The notes beneath the pieces are model-generated. The model was not told where the DNA came from, searched no databases, and saw nothing but the letters and a program-made list of their open reading frames with translations. A program made the position numbers and the translations under genes. This document shows positions 4,821 through 8,458 of a stretch of 8,458 nt of DNA, in pieces (positions within the stretch are counted from its first letter, which is position 1; each line of letters opens with the position of its first letter). Source of the DNA: Candidatus Harrisonbacteria bacterium RIFOXYD1_FULL_40_9 (GTDB lineage: Bacteria; Patescibacteriota; Minisyncoccia; UBA6257; XYD1-FULL-40-9); contig MHJO01000030.1 of the NCBI GenBank assembly GCA_001818015.1, forward strand, positions 4,916 through 13,373, written 5' to 3'.

Positions 4821-5264
4821 ATGTTCTTGTCTTGTGTGAAGAAATTAAAGGATCGCTTTGAGCTCGGGCCTGTGCTGTGGAAATGTTTTTTAGGACAAAT
4901 AATAACTACGATTATTGGATGCTTTGCTCTTTATTTTTCTACCGATGGACGTGTATTTTTTGCATATTCTTTTATCTTGGCGGCATTATTTATTTGTATA
5001 CTCTTTTTTCTTCTCGTCATTCTCTTTATTATCTCGAGTAGTAGTTATGCGTGGATATCTTGTGTTCATATAGCTACTGATTTCATTATTCTTCAAAGTG
5101 GGATGTGTGTAGTTGTGGTGGGGATTGCAGGTATATATGTGCCACTTTTCCCTTATATGCAATTTATTGGTATTGGGTTTTTTATAATAGGAACGATGTG
5201 CATTGATGTCTACTATTATAGCCTTTTAAGAAAATCTCTTTGGGATTTTCGACTCAAGTATTAG
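4821..5264 (+). CDS. Unrecognised four-helix membrane protein
   Basis: A 147-residue hydrophobic protein; I do not recognise a family. Four likely membrane helices lie at about 22-40, 47-71, 86-107 and 112-131, with a basic N-terminus (KKLKDR, 7-12) and a basic C-terminus (RKSLWDFRLKY, 137-147), consistent with both ends in the cytoplasm. It is rich in aromatic residues and cysteine (C5, C22, C34, C59, C81, C96, C127). No catalytic or ligand motif is obvious. It has a clear Shine-Dalgarno (GGAGG, 4811-4815, 5 nt before ATG), rare in this window, and sits behind an inverted repeat and a shared leader motif. It ends 15 nt before a terminator, so it is its own transcription unit. Being orphan and species-specific, it could be an accessory or fast-evolving membrane gene. 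Confidence 0.75.
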   Translation: MFLSCVKKLKDRFELGPVLWKCFLGQIITTIIGCFALYFSTDGRVFFAYSFILAALFICILFFLLVILFIISSSSYAWISCVHIATDFIILQSGMCVVVVGIAGIYVPLFPYMQFIGIGFFIIGTMCIDVYYYSLLRKSLWDFRLKY

Positions 5265-5279
5265 AGTATGATACATATT

Positions 5280-5304
5280 CCTCGAGTACACACTCGGGGT
5301 TTTT
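5280..5304 (+). terminator. Rho-independent terminator before lepA
   Basis: CCTCGAGT (5280-5287) and ACTCGGGG (5292-5299) form an 8-bp stem (one T-G pair) with loop ACAC, followed directly by TTTTT (5300-5304). It ends the membrane-protein transcript. Confidence 0.88.
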
Positions 5305-5322
5305 CATTTCGTCATTTTAAGG

Positions 5323-5328
5323 TATGAT
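5323..5328 (+). promoter_or_regulatory. -10 box before lepA
   Basis: TATGAT (5323-5328) matches the -10 consensus at 5 of 6 positions and ends 10 nt before the lepA ATG, predicting a leader of only a few nucleotides. No clear -35 is seen; the expected place is occupied by the terminator T-run. Since a terminator precedes it, lepA needs a promoter here. Confidence 0.5.
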
Positions 5329-5338
5329 CCTCTAAGTT

Positions 5339-7129
5339 ATGAAGCAAGCTATCAGAAACTTTGTTATTATCGCTCATATTGATCATGGTAAGTCCACTCT
5401 TGCAGATCGGCTTTTAGAAATAACGGGCACTATTCCGGGACGAAGCATGAAGCCTCAATTTTTGGATCAGTTAGAGCTTGAGCGTGAACGTGGCATTACG
5501 ATTAAGATGGCGCCTGTGCGTATGAATTACGTTTATAAAGGAGAATCTTATATATTGAATCTCATTGATACGCCGGGGCATCCTGATTTTTCATACGAGG
5601 TTTCGCGTGCACTTGCGGCAGTTGAGGGAGCAATCTTGCTTGTTGATGCGACTCAAGGCATTCAAGCTCAGACACTTGCAAATTTAAGGCTTGCAGAAAA
5701 AGCAGGATTAAAGATTGTTGGGGTTCTTAATAAAGTCGATCTTCGCTCGCATGATCTCGATCCCTTATTAAAAGAAGTTGCGGATCTTATTCATGTTTCT
5801 CCGTCTGAAATTTTTAAAGTCTCAGGGAAAACTGGGGTTGGGGTGGAAGAACTTTTGGGCGGCGTTATTGAACGCGTCCCCCCGCCTTATGTGGATATAA
5901 ACGAATCGAAGAGATTTAGGGCCATGATATTCAATTCATTTTATGATGATCATCAAGGCATTATTGCATCGCTTCGAGTATTTTCTGGAACCATTAAAAC
6001 TGAAGATGAAATTCGATTTGCAGCAACTCAATTTAGTGGAAAGGTCAAAATGGTTGGGCATTTTCTGCCTACAATGAAGGCTTCATCCGAGCTCAATCAT
6101 GGAGAAATTGGATATCTCGTGATGGGACTTAAGGACCCAGAAAAAATTCGTATTGGAGATACAGTTATAAAAAGAGACGAAAAAACAGAACCACTTCCGG
6201 GATACAAGGAACCGAAGCCTGTTGTGTTCGTATCATTCTATCCCGAGGATGCGGGAGAATATGATGAATTGCGAACTGCAATTAGTCGCTTAAGGCTTAG
6301 TGATTCTTCATTTCAGGTAGAGCCTGATTATAATGAAGTACTGGGACGGGGATATCGCTTGGGGTTTTTAGGTAGGCTTCACTTTGAGGTAACTGCCGAG
6401 AGACTTTTGAAAGAATTTGATCTTCAAGTGACAAATAGTTTTCCTTCGGTGGCATATCGTGTAAAGATGAAAAACGACAAAGAAGTAGAAGTTCGAAATC
6501 CAAAAGATTTTTCCGAAGACAATAGTGGTGTTTTTGAGCCTATCGTCGCAATTGAGATATTAACTCCACTTGTGCACATGGGGCGGGTAATGCAATTAAA
6601 GGAAATGTTTCGTTGGAGAAATGTATCAAATGAATTACATGATAATCGTGCCATTATTAAAGCGGAAATGCCCCTCGCTGAACTTATTAGCGACTTTGAT
6701 GATCGTCTTCGATCTGCTTCTGAGGGATATGCGTCGTTTAGTTATGAATTTACAGAATGGCAGTCCCTTGAGGCGAATAAAGTGGAAGTGCTTGTAAATG
6801 ACGAGATCGTTCCCGGGCTTACTCGTATAATTCCAAAAGAACGCGTTATGAGAGAGTCGCGTATTATTGCGCTTCGATTAAAGGATCTTTTGCCGAAACA
6901 GCAATTTGCGCAGGCAATTCAAGTAAAAGCCGGAGGAAGAATTCTTGCGCGTGAGACAATTTCTGCACTGCGAAAAGATGTTACGGGGTATCTCTATGGT
7001 GGAGATAGAACACGCAAAATGAAATTATGGAAAAAACAAAAAGAAGGGAAGGAGAGATTAAAGCAGATTGGAAAAGTAAGAATATCTCCAGAGGTATTTA
7101 ATCAGCTCTTGAAGAGTGATGCTGAATAA
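5339..7129 (+). CDS. lepA: Elongation factor 4 (LepA), ribosome-associated GTPase
   Basis: A 596-residue protein, full length for LepA/EF4, a translational GTPase that acts on the 70S ribosome and in 30S assembly. G1 is AHIDHGKS (12-19), the G2 region RGITIK (51-56), G3 DTPGH (77-81, with catalytic His81), G4 NKVD (131-134) and G5 SGKTG (162-166; SAK is commoner). EF-G-like domains II, III and V follow; LGRLHFEV, about residue 345, is typical. The LepA-specific C-terminal domain is clear: AGGRILARETISALRKDVT, YGGDRTRKMKLWKKQKEGK and KQIGKVRISPEVF, matching the canonical 'ARETIKALRKDVT...YGGD.TRK.KLL.KQKEGKKRMK'. The motif YGGD is preceded by TGYL where many LepAs have TAKC. There is no Shine-Dalgarno, and a -10 lies 10 nt before the ATG. 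The next gene begins 24 nt after the stop. Confidence 0.98.
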   Translation: MKQAIRNFVIIAHIDHGKSTLADRLLEITGTIPGRSMKPQFLDQLELERERGITIKMAPVRMNYVYKGESYILNLIDTPGHPDFSYEVSRALAAVEGAILLVDATQGIQAQTLANLRLAEKAGLKIVGVLNKVDLRSHDLDPLLKEVADLIHVSPSEIFKVSGKTGVGVEELLGGVIERVPPPYVDINESKRFRAMIFNSFYDDHQGIIASLRVFSGTIKTEDEIRFAATQFSGKVKMVGHFLPTMKASSELNHGEIGYLVMGLKDPEKIRIGDTVIKRDEKTEPLPGYKEPKPVVFVSFYPEDAGEYDELRTAISRLRLSDSSFQVEPDYNEVLGRGYRLGFLGRLHFEVTAERLLKEFDLQVTNSFPSVAYRVKMKNDKEVEVRNPKDFSEDNSGVFEPIVAIEILTPLVHMGRVMQLKEMFRWRNVSNELHDNRAIIKAEMPLAELISDFDDRLRSASEGYASFSYEFTEWQSLEANKVEVLVNDEIVPGLTRIIPKERVMRESRIIALRLKDLLPKQQFAQAIQVKAGGRILARETISALRKDVTGYLYGGDRTRKMKLWKKQKEGKERLKQIGKVRISPEVFNQLLKSDAE

Positions 7130-7141
7130 TTAAAGAAAGAG

Positions 7142-7147
7142 TACAAT
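7142..7147 (+). promoter_or_regulatory. -10 box before the FtsB-like gene, leaderless spacing
   Basis: TACAAT (7142-7147) ends 6 nt before the ATG at 7154, which would place the transcription start on the start codon. No -35 box is evident, and read-through from lepA is also possible because no terminator separates them. Confidence 0.4.
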
Positions 7148-7153
7148 GGATGT

Positions 7154-7420
7154 ATGAGGATTGTATTTGGTTTATTGCTTATCATTAGTATCGGATTTTT
7201 AGGAGTAAAAATATACGCATTTAATACTGAAAGAGTTTTACAAAAAGAGAAATTGGGTATATTAAATGCCGAGATCGATAAAGGAATAAGTGAAAATGAG
7301 AGCCTTAAGGCTGATATTCAGTATTTTATGAATCCGTACAATCTTGAGAAAGAGTTGCGTTCGAAATTTAACTATAAGAAATCAGAAGAGAAAATGATTA
7401 TTGTAGTTCCTGATCAATGA
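7154..7420 (+). CDS. FtsB/DivIC-like septum formation initiator protein
   Basis: An 88-residue bitopic protein. One membrane helix spans about residues 3-21 with almost no cytoplasmic tail, followed by a charged helix likely to form a coiled coil (about 26-57) and the short C-terminal motif NPYNLEKELRSKFNYKKSEE with MIIVVP (60-86). This order, ending in 'n....E...R...gy.kpgE.vi.vp', is typical of FtsB/DivIC (septum formation initiator family), which bridges FtsL and FtsQ in the divisome. An FtsQ-like gene is in this window at 3863. Its TGA stop overlaps the ATG of the sugar transferase (ATGA), so the two are translationally coupled, linking division to envelope glycan synthesis. This is the only TGA stop here, and reading through it gives no family-like extension. 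FtsL-like proteins share the topology, but the C-terminal motif favours FtsB/DivIC. Confidence 0.85.
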   Translation: MRIVFGLLLIISIGFLGVKIYAFNTERVLQKEKLGILNAEIDKGISENESLKADIQYFMNPYNLEKELRSKFNYKKSEEKMIIVVPDQ

Positions 7421-8025
7421 GGGGGCACTATCCTTTGTGGAAAAGAATAATGGATGTCATTGGAGCATTATGCGGCATTCTTTGTATCGTGCCATTCTTT
7501 CCTTTTATCGCATTTGCAATAAAATGGGAAAGTTCCGGGCCAGTTATTGTGGGACTCGATCGTATCAGTGCAGGAAGAGTGATTAAGGTGTACAAATTTC
7601 GTTCGATGATTAATGGCGCGCATGCGCAAAAAAAAGAATTTCAGGCTTTGAATGAGCGTAATGATGGCCCCTTTTTTAAAATTGCAAAGGATCCTCGAGT
7701 AACTCGTATAGGTAGGATATTGAGAAGATTTCGCATTGATGAATTCCCGCAACTTTTAAATGTTTTAAAAGGAGAGCTTGCGCTTGTTGGGCCACGGCCG
7801 CATGAACCGGAGGAGGTTCAGCATTATCCATTACATTATTGGACTATCACGAATTCACGCGCGGGAGTAACGGGGTTAAGTCAGGTGAATGGCGCATCAT
7901 TACTTCCTTATATTAAAGAGTTGGAGTTTGATGAGTGGTATGTAGGGCATTTTTCTTTTTTATTGGATATGAAAATTGTTTTTAAAACATTAAAAATTAT
8001 TTTTTTCGATCCAAGTGCGGTGTAA
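7417..8025 (+). CDS. Polyprenyl-phosphate sugar-1-phosphate transferase (bacterial sugar transferase)
   Basis: A 202-residue monotopic phosphoglycosyl transferase of minimal PglC-like size, initiating a membrane-linked glycan by transferring sugar-1-phosphate from a UDP-sugar to polyprenyl phosphate at the inner face of the membrane. Seen in order: KRIMDVIGA (9-17), leading into a hydrophobic re-entrant helix with P25 (about 15-36); GPVIVGLDRIS (41-51) and VYKFRSM (58-64); DPRVTRIGRILRRFRIDEFP (92-111) with the catalytic dyad D108-E109; LLNVLKGELALVGPRP (113-128), the family hallmark; AGVTGLSQVNG (149-159); and the C-terminal LLDMKIVFKTLKIIF (182-196). The usual Gln before RVG is replaced by LDRIS. 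The start overlaps the FtsB-like stop by ATGA and has no Shine-Dalgarno of its own, so it is coupled. Sugar specificity and final product (capsule, S-layer glycan or similar) are unknown. Confidence 0.95.
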   Translation: MRGHYPLWKRIMDVIGALCGILCIVPFFPFIAFAIKWESSGPVIVGLDRISAGRVIKVYKFRSMINGAHAQKKEFQALNERNDGPFFKIAKDPRVTRIGRILRRFRIDEFPQLLNVLKGELALVGPRPHEPEEVQHYPLHYWTITNSRAGVTGLSQVNGASLLPYIKELEFDEWYVGHFSFLLDMKIVFKTLKIIFFDPSAV

Positions 8026-8042
8026 TCGGATGTGTATAGTGG

Positions 8043-8109
8043 GTATAGTATGATGCATTATGGACTGAGATATAAAAACTGTAGATTCATCATACATAAT
8101 ATTCTATAC
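8043..8109. repeat. Imperfect inverted repeat upstream of the last gene
   Basis: GTATAG (8043-8048) pairs with CTATAC (8104-8109). With a 2-nt bulge the arms extend through 8049-8064 against 8086-8101 at 12 of 16 positions, leaving a loop of about 20 nt. It begins just after the sugar-transferase stop and stands before leader module copy B, the same arrangement as 4694-4772 before copy A. The outer end GGGTATAG is shared with the left arm there (4690-4697), but the interiors differ. Confidence 0.5.
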
Positions 8110-8128
8110 TCCTTTTCTATATTCCACA

Positions 8129-8179
8129 TTCTAGTGTTTTATGCTACTACATATGTAGATCGTTGAGTTTTCTTGGAGG
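8129..8179 (+). promoter_or_regulatory. Repeated promoter/leader module, copy B
   Basis: TTCTAG (8129-8134), TATGCT (8140-8145), 9 nt, GTAGATCGTT (8155-8164), 10 nt, and GGAGG (8175-8179), 7 nt before the ATG at 8187. From TATGyT to the end of TCGTT it matches copy A at 18 of 25 positions without gaps. Upstream TATTCCA (8120-8126) also matches 4751-4757. Confidence 0.5.
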
Positions 8180-8186
8180 CCAAGAG

Positions 8187-8458
8187 ATGAGTTTTAGTAG
8201 TAAAAAAGCTGAACGTGAATTTTATACAAAAATTGCATTGAAGAAATTAAGGCTTTGTCGAAAAACTCAGAATGAAGAGTGGAGTGCTCGTGAATTTGTG
8301 AAAAATTTCCTTGAATTAAATAACCTTGTTCTTGTGTATTGCTTAGATTACGCAAAAGACTTATGCATAAATCCTCTTGAGTTTCAGGCTTTTCATATGC
8401 TTGCTAAGGAAAAATCTGATGAAATCAAAAAGCAGGCACGTATTGAGGCATTGTTTAA
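8187..8458 (+). CDS. Unrecognised protein, 3'-truncated by the window end
   Basis: The frame opens with ATG at 8187 behind an excellent Shine-Dalgarno (GGAGG at 8175-8179, 7-nt gap) and stays open for 90 codons to the window edge. The product starts MSFSSKKAEREFYTKIALKK, is strongly charged and predicted mostly helical, with no signal peptide or membrane helix. It includes EWSAREFVKNFLELNNLVLV (about 31-50) and CLDYAKDLCINPLEFQAFHM (about 52-71). I do not recognise the family. Like the gene at 4821, it has an SD, an upstream inverted repeat and the shared leader motif, suggesting similar expression control. A small regulatory or binding protein would fit its composition, but this is not shown. 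Confidence 0.75.
   Translation, partial: MSFSSKKAEREFYTKIALKKLRLCRKTQNEEWSAREFVKNFLELNNLVLVYCLDYAKDLCINPLEFQAFHMLAKEKSDEIKKQARIEALF

Noticed and set aside
7418..7420. UGA recoded as glycine, as in some CPR lineages (Gracilibacteria/Absconditabacteria)
   Set aside because: The only in-frame UGA sits at the natural end of the FtsB-like protein and forms an ATGA overlap with a well-supported start; no in-frame UGA occurs inside the conserved genes.
1..8458. CRISPR array, insertion sequence, integrase or phage genes
   Set aside because: No regularly spaced direct repeats, transposase/recombinase motifs or structural phage proteins were seen on either strand.

Overview
The window looks like a piece of a Patescibacteria/CPR (probably Parcubacteria-type) bacterial chromosome. 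The inference rests on compact genes, an AT-leaning composition, a tRNA without an encoded CCA, near-absence of Shine-Dalgarno sites, and promoters whose -10 boxes lie only 6-10 nt before start codons, as in leaderless mRNAs. The window alone does not prove the lineage. Stop codons fit the standard bacterial code (TAA/TAG, plus one TGA in an ATGA overlap).

Layout. 1-1579 (+): the C-terminal end of a probable glycogen/starch synthase (GT5), then a family-57 glycoside hydrolase with an unexpected UVR-like C-terminal segment; together they suggest storage-polysaccharide metabolism. 1640-1712 (+): tRNA-Glu(CTC). 1732-2556 (-): an amidohydrolase (TIM-barrel, amidohydrolase_2 type), convergent with the tRNA. 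2557-2687: a non-coding divergent region with two inverted repeats and a degenerate copy of a promoter/leader motif. 2688-3023 (+): a small protein resembling an isolated sigma-70 region 2. 3069-3775 (+): ribosomal protein bS16 and a KhpA-type KH RNA-binding protein, each with its own promoter, closed by a strong intrinsic terminator. 3863-4672 (+): an FtsQ/DivIB-like divisome protein. 4821-5264 (+): an unknown four-helix membrane protein. 5339-7129 (+): LepA/EF4. 7154-7420 (+): an FtsB/DivIC-like divisome protein, overlapping by ATGA with 7417-8025 (+), a polyprenyl-phosphate sugar-1-phosphate transferase. 8187-8458 (+): the start of an unrecognised gene that runs off the window.

Themes. Translation (tRNA-Glu, bS16, KhpA, LepA), cell division (FtsQ-like, FtsB-like) and envelope glycan assembly (sugar transferase) are interleaved. 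The FtsQ-like and FtsB-like proteins are expected partners although about 2.5 kb separates them.

Most interesting. The two genes with no recognisable family (4821 and 8187) are also the only two with a clear GGAGG ribosome binding site. Both sit behind long imperfect inverted repeats and share a spaced leader motif: TATGyT, 9 nt, GTAGwTCGTT, 9-10 nt, GGAGG. A third, degenerate copy lies at 2576-2632, upstream of the sigma-like gene. This looks like a repeated promoter/leader cassette distinct from the leaderless housekeeping promoters.
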